From: Manihot esculenta
Taxonomy: Eukaryota; Streptophyta; Magnoliopsida; Malpighiales; Euphorbiaceae
Length of the DNA stretch: 64,000 nucleotides
Assembly: GCF_001659605.2 (NCBI RefSeq)
Contig: NC_035167.2
Coordinates: 2,604,001 to 2,668,000 of the forward strand
Direction of reading: 5' to 3'
Shown: positions 40,977 to 50,487 of the stretch, in pieces
Layout of the letters: every line of letters starts with the position of its first letter
Position numbering within the stretch: position 1 is the stretch's first letter
Made by a program: the position numbers and the translations under genes
The notes under the pieces: generated by a model
The model's database searches: none
What the model saw: the letters and a program-made list of their open reading frames with translations, nothing else
What the model was told of the DNA's origin: nothing

Positions 40977-40985
40977 CCCAAAAAG
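40977..40985. repeat. Left 9 bp target-site duplication of the MULE
   Basis: cccaaaaag, identical to 49,323-49,331. Confidence 0.9.
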
Positions 40986-41150
40986 GGGCTTTTTGCAAAT
41001 TTAGGGGCGGGGGAATTAAATTTTACGGATTTGGGGTTGGCAAATTTTAATTTGCCGATTTGGGGTTCGCCCGCCACGTGGCGGGCGAAAAGAGAGTCTG
41101 GCGCTTCTCAAAGAAGCGCCAGACCCTGGCGCCTCTTTGAGAGGCGCCAG
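40986..41150. repeat. Left TIR of the MULE
   Basis: 165 bp. The inner 53 bp are two hairpins: ctggcgcttct/agaagcgccag (41,098-41,122) and ctggcgcctct/agaggcgccag (41,126-41,150), each with a 3 bp loop. The mid part has a cgcccgccacgtggcgggcg palindrome with a CACGTG core. Confidence 0.9.
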
Positions 41151-41390
41151 AATGTCCTGACGGCCGTGGCGCTTCTTTGAGAGGCGCCAGGGCCGCCACT
41201 CTGGCGCCTCTTTGAGAGGCGGCATGCATGTCCCATGCATGCCTGGCGCCTCTCAAAGAGGCGCCATGCATGTCCCATGCATGCCTGGCGCCTCTCAAAG
41301 AGGCGCCATGCATGTCCCATGCATGCCTGGCGCCTCTCAAAGAGGCACCATGCATGTCCCATGCATGGCCTAACGCCAGACGTGGCCTGA
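41151..41390. repeat. Left subterminal palindrome array
   Basis: Further tggcgcctct/agaggcgcca hairpins at 41,167, 41,201 and 41,243. Then a 42 bp tandem repeat (41,224-41,366, about 3.4 copies) alternates that hairpin with a second palindrome, atgcatg-tcc-catgcat. Reading frames through it are repeat artefacts. Confidence 0.85.
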
Positions 41391-41512
41391 GCAAAAAAAT
41401 TAATATATAATAATATATTTATATATAATTATAATTTTAGAAAAAAAACAATAATAATAATTAAATTTAATTATACAAAAATGTACATTAACATTTTGAA
41501 TGATATGTAATG

Positions 41513-43930
41513 CTAATGATGACTATGCAAATGACCGCCCGTGCCACAATGTCTTGGTCTCCTCTCATGAGGACGTCTTGTGTTATACCGACGCCCGTCA
41601 AATGATGGCTCCTGTTGAGTTTCTTGAGAATTTCCAACATCATCGTCAGCCATAGATATATTTAAATCAGGAGGTTGAGATCGATGTCTTGAACTCTCCC
41701 CAACAACTGGATCCTGAGTTGCAAAAACAAAATCTCCTGAATAAGGGGTTGCCGAAAATAATTCAGGAAATTCCGAGGAAAACAAGCTAAGTCTGCTTGA
41801 GGGATCATCCAATGATTGTCGAGGGAATGCTGGAAAAACAGACTCTGATGGAGTATGTGGTTGCCAGGAGAGAAGAAGTCGAACGACGTGCTAGCCATGC
41901 CTTCCCCTCCAGTCTGATCGTAATTGGAAGGAGTTGGAGTAAACGACTGAAAAGGCATAGAAGAAGGCCCTGGTGGCCATCCTGTATACTGACTATGAAA
42001 ATCGTCTCCATAAGTTGGCATTTGTGAAGATTGACCCAATTCTGTATATGAGCCGTATGGATGGAATGCAACTGGTGATGGTATCTGCATTACACCTTGA
42101 TTTGGCGTAGGCTGTGGAATTTCCATCTCCCTTGATGGCCTGGTAGTGTGGCGACGTTGTCGTGGAGCATTCCTGGAGGAGGAGGGTGCGTCATGTACGT
42201 CATCCGGAAGTGGTTGGGAAGGTGGCGCCGGCTGTGGAGGTGGTACTTGGGAAATGCGATCGAACAAACGAAGTGCATGAAATATTGAATTAACTGCATT
42301 TCCAATTTTATCTACTGTTGGGTGACGAACTTGACTCGCCCATAAGCGGCAGTTCTCCAGACCATCCTCCTGCAAAATTTATTTATTAAGATATCTATCC
42401 CAAAAGTTATGTAAAAATTTTTATAATTAATAAAAAAATCTTTGCGCCTCTTACCACAGCGCCGATTGATGCACCCTTTTGAGACACCCACCGACGTGCA
42501 ATCATTCTGTACCATTCCATATACTGTGAATGGTAATGTAATGGCTGTGTCATAGTATTGCTGGCCACAATCCGTCGGTGCCTTGATTCCCAGAGCGTAA
42601 TCCAATGTTGGTTCTCGGTCATCCAGTTGGTAGCTGAAGAAGTTAATTTTATTGAATGCATATCATCTGTTTGACGTGGTGGTTGTGGAATGGGTTGAGA
42701 AAATCCAAATTGTCTCAGCACCCTGTCAGGTTGATGCCACTCAACAATATGAAAACAAATCAGTGGAACAACCGATCTCCATATTTGTCTACCCTGTAGA
42801 CAGTAATCTGGCATAGCGTCCACCACATCATCAGAGTATGGCTCCCATATAAACTGTGTAGATAAGATAATGTCAAAGGTAAAAATGATATAATTTGAAT
42901 TGACATGTAATTTAAAGGTATACAATGATGACCTCTTCGGCTTCCATGCGGTCAAGTTGGTACCGAAGTTGCACCAACACATGCGTTGTAACTTCGGTAA
43001 TACTTCTTGCATTACTCCACCTACACAATTTATAGTTTGGAATTAGTTACAAGATACTTCGGTGTAGTTGTACAAAATTTACAGCACATACCGACTGCCA
43101 ATCGGTGTATCTGGAAGGGGATGTATCTGGGAGATGGTAGGGGCTATTGTCTTGATTCTGTCCCATGCCCAAATCTGTAAAATATGAAGTGGCCCGCCAA
43201 CTTGCTGCACTTGTGATGATGTTGCTCTGCAAAGCTCTTTATAAAGCCAAGCAAGGCAGGCTGCACCCCAACTATATTGACCACAAGTGTTGAAATCAGC
43301 GAGTAGTGGCAAAAACATTACATTGACCCTATGAGCAGACCGATCAACGAATAGCGATCCACCAATTAGGCGTAATAGGAAAGCTCGAGCATGCCTCTGG
43401 ATAGTGACATCATCAGCGTACTCTGGAATTTGGTCAAAGTTATCTCTCAACCAGGTGAGTGCAACAGTATTTCCCTTCATAACTTCACGATCCGGGACCA
43501 ACCCAAGCAAATCTTGACATTGTAATTGCCAAGGCTGTCCTGTAGTCCCAGTAACAGCATTGCCATCAATAGGTAATCCAGATATCAGACCCATATCTTG
43601 AAGTGTAACTGTACACTCCCCATGGGGTAACATGAAAGTATGTGTTTCTGGTCTCCATCTCTCAACCAAAGCTGTTATGAGGTGGTGATCTAAATGGAAG
43701 AACCCTAATCGAACAGCTCCATAAAATCCACTAGCACGGAGATAAGGGATAAGCCTGTCATCAATATCATGACCGTGTAATACAGTAGATGATCGTCGGC
43801 ATGTGATTACACCGGCCTCTTGTGGATGATCCCACACGACTTGGGACCTATGAGATGCTTGGAGATATAACAATGAAGGATCACGTGGTCCTGGGTTAAT
43901 AAATAATCTACTATCATTTGAGTTGTCCAT
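41513..43930 (-). CDS. Transposon-borne plant mobile domain (PMD) protein, frameshifted tail
   Basis: Four exons by GT-AG logic: 43930-43092, 43020-42933, 42853-42455, 42369-41513, all in phase until the tail. The first three encode about 442 aa of plant mobile domain: GFYGAVRLGFF, LVERWRPETHTFMLPHGE, LQDMGLISGLPIDG, FIWEPY, LPDYCLQ-type (MPDYCLQGRQIW), ICFHIVEWHQPDRVLRQFG. The last exon gives a Pro/Ser/Gln-rich tail. Near 41,865 the sensible frame shifts by one, and the end (RRYNTRRPHERRPRHCGTGG) is read in the other frame. PMD proteins (MAIN/MAIL1 in Arabidopsis) act in the nucleus in genome stability and silencing; transposon copies are known from MULEs and Ty3 elements. The domain looks intact, so recent activity is possible. 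Confidence 0.8.
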
Positions 43931-44084
43931 TCCTGCAAAGGGTTATTACAACTGTCAATTCCTTATGTCAATAATTTGTATTGCTAGACATGATGATAAC
44001 AAAACAAAAATAAAAGAATGATATGAATTTACAAGGTTATTCTTTGTTTAAGTACAAGTGATGAACTCCTAAACTTGACCTCCT

Positions 44085-44165
44085 AAACCCTAAAACCCAA
44101 CCTGATTACCTCAACCCTTAACCCTTAACCCTAAACCCAAGAATATATACCGTAAACCCTAAACT
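44085..44165. repeat. Degenerate telomere-like repeat inside the MULE
   Basis: ccctaaaaccc, acccttaacccttaaccc, taaacccaag and accgtaaaccctaaac occur in about 80 bp just upstream of the PMD start on the minus strand. They could act as telo-box promoter elements for the PMD gene. Confidence 0.5.
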
Positions 44166-44339
44166 CGATGGTAAAGACATTGGTTAAGATTACAAAGACA
44201 ATGCATGGAAGTGAGCTATTAACATATACACAATTTGATCATCTAATAACCATCTTCTTCTTGTTGCTCAGAAAAAAAATGACATACCATTGTCAATATG
44301 TTAACATATTACATAACACGATAAATGCATGTAGACATT

Positions 44340-44933
44340 TCAACAGCATTTAGGTAAACAATGTGGCAAATATTTTATGAAATCGCTGCAATCATTGTCA
44401 CTATAATCAGACAGGTAATTACTGTGTACGTTGAAATTGCTGGAACATGATAACTGACTATCGTCGTATACACTTGGGAATTCACTTTGTTCTGCATGAT
44501 ATCTATCTAGCCTCATCTCCATAAGCCTAATTTCTTTAAGTAGTTGATCCTTCAGCTTATTAACTTCTTCACATGTATTGCGGTTCATGTCTGCCGATGT
44601 AGCTTTTGGAATAGGCAACTCATGGTAGCCACAATAAGCTTCCAATTCGCATCGAATCTCCCACAAACGTTGCCAATCTTGTCGAGGAGCAATTGTCGCA
44701 TTTCCAAAATCAAAAATTTTTTTGGAATGATACCCGACAAATATATGGTTAGCAAAACCTTGTTCCAAACAAGCATTGATTGGTTGATTTGAAAAACATC
44801 GCTTGTGACCATACCATGAACAATTGTTTGGGTCAATATATTTGTCTATTAGAGTGTTATGACTACTATATTTTCTCTTTCCTCTGCTTGATTGGCATGC
44901 TGATGCCACACGAAAATCTTTGGAGGATGACAT
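44340..44933 (-). CDS. Unrecognised 197 aa protein in the MULE
   Basis: A single open frame, Met to TAA-type stop. The N-terminus is basic and Ser-rich (RGKRKYSSHN), followed by NNCSWYGHKRCF and HIFVGYHSKKIFDFGNATIA. A helical segment follows (EEVNKLKDQLLKEIRLMEMR), then a Ser/Asp/Cys tail ending LPHCLPKCC. I do not recognise the family. It lies upstream of the PMD gene and downstream of the MULE-domain ORF, all on one strand. It may be an accessory protein of the transposon. A role is not assigned. Confidence 0.5.
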   Translation of the reverse strand: MSSSKDFRVASACQSSRGKRKYSSHNTLIDKYIDPNNCSWYGHKRCFSNQPINACLEQGFANHIFVGYHSKKIFDFGNATIAPRQDWQRLWEIRCELEAYCGYHELPIPKATSADMNRNTCEEVNKLKDQLLKEIRLMEMRLDRYHAEQSEFPSVYDDSQLSCSSNFNVHSNYLSDYSDNDCSDFIKYLPHCLPKCC

Positions 44934-45112
44934 TTTTCTTGATGTAACATGCGTAAAATGTCAAATGGATAAATATCAGAAACAATCAATGAATCACAAC
45001 AAATTACAAATTTTATCATAAAATAGGCATGTCAAAATCATAAATTTTTGTTCACAGTACATGTCCTTTGATTATGTCCCGACTGACCACATATAGAATA
45101 GGCATGTCAAAA

Positions 45113-45559
45113 TCATAAAATAGGCATGTCAAAATCATAAATTCGTTCTACAAATTTTTGTTCACAATCATCGTTCTGATTTCTATGAATATCTCTAACG
45201 ACATCGACGTAAAAAACTATGCTCTCAGACCCTAGTGTACTGACGTAATCGAACATCATCTCTACATCGGCATCATTCAGCAGTTTAACTAGTTCAAATT
45301 TGTAATCGTTACCACTAATAATTGGTTTCCTATATTCAATCTTGCATATGAATTCGTTGTGTTCTAATAAATTTGTAGAACGAACTATTTTCATAAAAAG
45401 ATCCTCATAATTCAACCTTCGTTTCATACGAAAAAATTTGTGCTGGCCACCAACATAGTCGTAACCTAATTCGGTTCTAATAACATTACTATCCCAGTGT
45501 ACAATTCCATATGTCGGAAAACTCATTTTCGTCAAATCTATCATAGGCATTTCAAACAA
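45113..45559 (-). CDS. MULE transposase N-terminal-like domain ORF, no catalytic part
   Basis: 148 aa. The pattern YGIVHWDSNVIRTELGYDYV followed by basic text and then LVKLLNDADVEMMFDYVSTLG and SIVFYVDVVRD resembles the small N-terminal domain of plant Mutator transposases (question-like D-x-D-V-x-x-M-F-x-x-V motif, then ELYV-type strand). The ORF stops after this domain. No DDE core is found between here and 44,934, so it is either a truncated transposase or a stand-alone accessory. It supports the MULE assignment given by the TIRs and 9 bp duplication. Confidence 0.55.
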   Translation of the reverse strand: MFEMPMIDLTKMSFPTYGIVHWDSNVIRTELGYDYVGGQHKFFRMKRRLNYEDLFMKIVRSTNLLEHNEFICKIEYRKPIISGNDYKFELVKLLNDADVEMMFDYVSTLGSESIVFYVDVVRDIHRNQNDDCEQKFVERIYDFDMPIL

Positions 45560-46540
45560 AACATAGATTAAGTAAGTATTTAATTAACATTAAAAAAAAG
45601 TGCAATATATTAAAGTGCAATATAATTACTCATACCTGTTTGTTTTTAATAATTCGATATTATAGCCTTACAATGAAAATTGTACCCCAAACTGCAATAT
45701 CAAGAGCTGAAATCGTTAGGATAAATCCCACTTTCTCCTCCATTTTCAACGGGAAAATAATTATATTTTTTTATAAATTTATTACTTATAAATTCTTATA
45801 AAAATTTAAACTATTGTCTAAATGTATAAAGTTTATATAAATTTACTATCTATTTATAAAAAATTCGTTTTGTTTAAATATTATATTAATTTCTAAAATT
45901 TCAAATCATATTTCAAATTTTATTTATAATTCTTATAATTTTACTGGCATTATAAATAATATATATATCATTATATTTATTTATTAGTAATTGTTAATAT
46001 AATATATTTATGTGAAACAGTTATTCTATGAAAAATAAATTTCATTTTGCATATGTAAGTAAAAGATTATATAAGTACAATGTAAAGTTCATTTTATATT
46101 TTAATATTTATCTATTTAAAAGTTAAGACAGATTTTTTCTTTCATAGTTTTCTTTCCCTCTTAAAGATATATAATATTACTTTATAGTATAAAAAAATTA
46201 CCTAAAATTATTGCAGCAACCCATCATACGAAAAAATTAAAATTTCAAGATAATTATAATTTTTTCTATTCAATGATTCATATGTATTAATTAAAAAAAT
46301 TAATATAAATTAATTAAAAAAAGGTGCATATTAATAATTATAATACACTATATAAAATACAAATTAAATAAATAAATAAGAGTAATGTATCTAACCTTTC
46401 AGAAATTGCTATTGAATTTGAGTCGACTGAATTTCAGTAAAAGAGAGTTAATATGAGGAGAGTAAACGTGATGAGAGGAGAGAGTAAAATAGGGCGTCGG
46501 GTGGGGGAGAGCAAAATAGGGCGTCGGGTGGGTTAATATG
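45560..46540. other. AT-rich MULE interior, no gene seen
   Basis: Short minus-strand frame MEEKVGFILTISALDIAVWG at about 45,740-45,660 could be an upstream exon of the preceding ORF but has weak support. The remainder is low-complexity A/T. Confidence 0.35.
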
Positions 46541-47262
46541 GAAAGCTGGCGCCACTTTAAGTGGCGCCAGCTTTGTCGGGTAGCATCCTGGCGCCACTTT
46601 AAGTGGCGCCAGGTTGGTGTTCTTGCTGTCCCGAGGCGTGCACGCCTCGGGACAGCATTCTGGCGCCACTTAAAGTGGCGCCAGGAGTGGTCTTCTTGCC
46701 TTCCCGAAGCGCCACGACCCTATTCCCTTCATGGCAGAGATTCTCTGCCTCTGCCATGAAGGGACTTCTCTTCATGGCAGAGAATCTCTGCCATGAACAG
46801 TACCTGGCGCCACTTTGACTGGCGCCAGGAGGGGGCTTCTTCATGGCAGGGATTCCCTGCCATGAAGAGACTTCTCTTCATGGCAGAGATGCTCTGCCAT
46901 GAACAGTACCTGGCGCCTCTATGACTGGCGCCAGGAGGGGGCTTCTTCATGGCAGGGATTCCCTGCCATGAAGGGACTTCTCTTCATGGCAGAGAATCTC
47001 TGCCATGAACAGTACCTGGCGCCACTTTGACTGGCGCCAGGAGGGGGCTTCTTCATGGCAGGGATTCCCTGCCATGAAGAGACTTCTCTTCATGGCAGAG
47101 ATGCTCTGCCATGAACAGTACCTGGCGCCTCTATGACTGGCGCCAGGCGTGGGCTTCTTCATGGCAGGGATTCCCTGCTATGAAGAGACCTCTCTTCATG
47201 GCAGAGAACTCTCTGCCATGAACAGTTTCCGAACAGTAAATGGCGCCACTTAAAGTGGCGCC
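46541..47262. repeat. Central palindrome array of the MULE
   Basis: About 720 bp made almost entirely of hairpins. agctggcgccact/agtggcgccagct is at 46,544-46,572; a 34 bp perfect palindrome centred on cgtgcacg is at 46,624-46,657. Then a 106 bp tandem unit starts at 46,804, 46,910, 47,016 and 47,122. Each unit has three palindromes: ctggcgcc...ggcgccag, catggcagg-gatt-ccctgccatg and catggcaga...tctgccatg. Units alternate between cactttgac and tctatgac loops, so the true period is a 212 bp dimer. Open frames across it are artefacts. Confidence 0.9.
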
Positions 47263-48068
47263 AGGCGTGGGCTGCTGCCGACAGTTTTTCTTTTTTTTTT
47301 TTTTTTAAAAGTTTATATATTTTTAAATTATATTTATTTCAAAAATTTATATATTTTAAAATTATATTTATTTCTTATTTATAGGTGTTATATTTTTTAA
47401 AATATTCATAATTTTTTTCTCATTAATTATCAAAGTTAATTATTTTTTCTCATTAATTATATAATGTTGTGTCTTATAATTTACTATTATGTCATTCTTT
47501 TATTAAAAATTAAATATTTGATATATGTAAAAGGTACAATTTTAATATAATTTAAATTTTCATTATATTTACAATGCAATGAAATATTTTTTTTTATTTC
47601 AAACTTTAAATTATGTTTATTTTTTATGTATAAGTATTTCATTTTTTATGATTACAATACTTCAAATATAAATTTTAAAATGAGTCTAAAAATTAATTAT
47701 ATAGTAATATGCATTATAAAATAATAGAACATTCAGATTTTTTTCCCATCAATTATCAAAATTAATTATTTTTTAAAAATTATAATTTTTAATATACTTT
47801 AAATTTTCAATGCATTTATAATTATTTACAATTAAATTAAATATTTTCTTTACTTTAAACTTTATTATTTAAAATCAATTACTTACATATTATATTTTGT
47901 GCTTTTCATTATAAAGATAGTTTAAGTTATTATTCAATTACATATTTACAAAAAAATTTAAAATAAAAATATTAATATTAAATATATTAACACAACGAAA
48001 TATGCATTTAAAATAAAAAAGATATTACAAATTTAAAATACTAACTCATTACATATATTTTCAATTTT
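47263..48068. other. AT-rich MULE interior, no gene seen
   Basis: Low-complexity AT sequence 3' of the two-exon minus-strand gene. Nothing supported. Confidence 0.4.
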
Positions 48069-48682
48069 CTATTTATTTTTACATTTGCCAAATTTGCGAC
48101 CTTCACTTGAACGTTTAGTAGATTTAAATATTCTTCCCCTTCTCTGTTCCAAATAATCATACATATTCGCTTTATAACTGGTACGTTCACCTCCTTCTGA
48201 AATTAATAAGTCAGTTAATATAATGTTAAAAACAAAAATTACATTAAATATTAAATATTAAATTTAACTAAATACATACCTCTTAATCTTCTATTTTCTC
48301 TTTTACAAAATTCTTTTTGCGAAATAGGAAGACTGTGTTGTAAACGCATCCAAGGTGCATAATCTAATTTTTCATAAATACGAAAATAATAATTAACTAT
48401 ATCAGAATAATTTTTAACTTCGGATTTTGACCAAATAAAATTTAAAATTTTAAAATAACATAATGGAACAGTTTCGATCAAAACATTCACCATTTCTATA
48501 TTCCGCATATTATAACCAGAACAAATTAATTTTTGCAAATAATAATTAAGATATAAAATATGTTGATAAAAATTATTTTCAGAATCTATTCTTAATTTAT
48601 ATATTTCTCTCCACATTTTTTTCACTCTATTTTTAGCTAATTTACCTCGTAAAACTTTTGGAACAATATAAATATAAGCCAT
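48069..48682 (-). CDS. Unrecognised two-exon gene in the MULE
   Basis: Exon 1, 48682-48280, ends AGATTAAGAG|GTATGT. Exon 2, 48196-48069, starts after TTTCAG. The joined frame is open to TAG and gives about 176 aa. The N-terminal part is basic and aromatic (KMWREIYKLRI, IVNYYFRIYEKLDYAPW); the C-terminal part is strongly basic (LEQRRGRIFKSTKRSSEGRK). Good splice sites that keep the frame, and a tail with no stops, argue for a real gene. Family not recognised; the basic tail suggests nucleic-acid binding, which is inference only. Confidence 0.5.
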
Positions 48683-48904
48683 AAATTAATTAAAACACAA
48701 TAATGAAGATAATAAAAAAGTGTGAAAATAAATTATTAAAAAAGAAATAAATTAAAAGAGATGAAAAATATTAAAAAGAAGAGTACTCAGATTTGTGATG
48801 GAGGAGTATTAAGTAAAAGGAGAGTGAAAATGCAAAGAAGAGCAAGGAAATCAGAATGAAGTTAACGGGAGGGGGGGGTGGGGGTATTTATGGGAGCGGG
48901 GCAC

Positions 48905-49157
48905 GGGTGTTGGCGCCTCTTAAAGAGGCGCCAACTCCCTGTCCCGAGGCTTGACGCTGGCGCTTCTTATACAAGCGCCAGCCAGCCTCGGGACACAGAG
49001 ACTGGGGCCTCGGGAAGCGTCAGGCGACGCTTGCTGACGCTTCCCGAGGCGCCAGGGTCATGCTGGCGCCTCTTTAAGAGGTGCCAGCCTGACCTGGCGC
49101 TTCTTAAAGAAGCGCCAGCCTGACCTGGCGCTTCTTAAAGAAGCGCCAACACTTCAA
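48905..49157. repeat. Right subterminal palindrome array
   Basis: Hairpins gttggcgcctct/agaggcgccaac (48,909-48,935), ctggcgcttctt/aagcgccag types (three or more), and a 17 bp stem gcctcgggaagcgtcag/ctgacgcttcccgaggc around a 10 bp loop (49,007-49,050). It borders the right TIR. Confidence 0.85.
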
Positions 49158-49322
49158 CTGGCGCCTCTCAAAGAGGCGCCAGGGTCTGGCGCTTCTTTGA
49201 GAAGCGCCAGACTCTCTTTTCGCCCGCCACGTGGCAGGCGAACCCCAAATCGGCAAATTAAAATTTGCCAACCCCAAATCCGTAAAATTTAATTCCCCCG
49301 CCCCTAAATTTGCAAAAAGCCC
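49158..49322. repeat. Right TIR of the MULE
   Basis: Reverse complement of 40,986-41,150 with one mismatch. It is followed by the second cccaaaaag (49,323-49,331), after which viral sequence resumes. Confidence 0.92.
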
Positions 49323-49331
49323 CCCAAAAAG

Positions 49332-49786
49332 CCCAATGTCAGGCCCTATTGGCAGCAGCTAAAAACCCTGAAGAATTCAAACTAATCTGTCAGCAGATGT
49401 ACAATCAGCTTACTTCAGGAGAAAAGGAAAAGATAAAGCAAGATCTCGTAAAGAGTCCTCTAGTAAAACTTCATCAAAAAAGTCATCCAGTAAACAGAAG
49501 AAGACATCCAGTAGAAGAAAGACTAAAAAACAGTCAAGTTCAGAATCGAAGTCGACAGCGTCATCCTCCAGTAAGAACCAGGCATCTTCACACTGCGACA
49601 GGAATGAAGACGACTGTTATGGAGTTCTACCACCAGTAAAAATCAAGAGTAAAACAGCGAAAAGAAAGGATAAAAAGAAAATAAAGGTGCAAAAAGAAAA
49701 GAAAGAAAAATTAAAGAAAAAAAGGCAAGAAAAGGAAGGACACCTCATCTTCGTCCTCATCCTCATCTGAGTCAGAGTCAGAATAA
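49332..49786 (+). pseudogene. Downstream ORF of the caulimovirid, 3' part
   Basis: Resumes directly after the second MULE target duplication with a helical segment (LLAAAKNPEEFKLICQQMYN). Near 49,420 the sensible frame shifts by one to a Ser/Lys-rich stretch (SSSKTSSKKSSSKQKK), and near 49,735 it shifts again to a poly-Ser and acidic end that stops at 49,784. The same region is duplicated in reverse in the left arm. Confidence 0.65.
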
Positions 49787-50487
49787 ATACAATAATAGTA
49801 AAAGGCGGAAGTGGCAGACAGACTATTCCCCAACGGTAAAAAGAAACAGTAGTGGCAAACATATTATTTCTTAATAGTAAAAAGAAGCAGACAAGCTACT
49901 ATTCGTGAACAGTGAAAAGTCAGCGTGAAGGCACAATAAAGATCTTATGACTCAACAGTAAAGGCTTGAAAATTTCTATATAAAGGGAGCCTCTCCCCTT
50001 GTGAAGGCACACACTTGTAAACCTCTCTCTCTATTCTCTCTATCTTTACATTTCCTCTGTAAATTCTCTCTAAAATTTCAGAATTCTATATCAGTTCTTG
50101 AAATTTTTTAAATATAGTAAGTTTTTTATTTTCTTATATTTTATAAATTGTTACTTTATAAACCCGTGTTGACGGCACCTTTCTCTTCTCCCTCCACACT
50201 CTGACTTAACTCTGGGGATTCCAAGTTAAGATTACAGGAACCCTAACCATCAAATAAATTTTATTATTTGAGATAAGTATGCTCTATGGTTGCAGCCTAG
50301 GTTGATCTTCCACATCAGAAATTTGTATTGTGATAAAATTATTAATTTTACAGTTTCTTGGTATATCGACTGGAAAACTAGACCTCTTCAATCCGGCAAA
50401 TTGATGTGCCGTAGAAGAAACTTGGGAAACAAAGTCACGTACTATTGAAAGTATTAGATCTCTTAATCATTTTTAGTTAAAATCCTT

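Larger units (their letters stand above)
40986..49322 (-). mobile_element. 8,337 bp Mutator-like element (MULE) carrying a PMD gene
   Basis: Terminal inverted repeats of 165 bp (40986-41150 and 49158-49322) begin gggctttttgcaaatttagg and differ at one position (cgcccgcc versus cgcctgcc). A perfect 9 bp duplication cccaaaaag flanks them. Long TIRs plus a 9 bp duplication are the signature of the Mutator superfamily. All genes I see are on the minus strand: PMD gene, an unknown 197 aa ORF, a MULE N-terminal-domain ORF, and a two-exon unknown gene. No DDE transposase core or SWIM finger is visible, so it probably depends on a helper. Three palindrome arrays occupy the two subterminal zones and the middle. 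Confidence 0.93.

Noticed and set aside
41016..41410. Several overlapping open frames with repeated MHGASLRGAR-like text on both strands
   Set aside because: They arise from the 42 bp palindromic tandem repeat; no start context, splice sites or domain.
46448..47162. Open frames rich in GASxxGARYCSW repeats
   Set aside because: Translation of the central palindrome array; both strands are open because the sequence is self-complementary.
40986..49322. CRISPR-like array (regular short palindromic repeats)
   Set aside because: Plant DNA; the spacers are themselves palindromes and the units belong to a bounded MULE.
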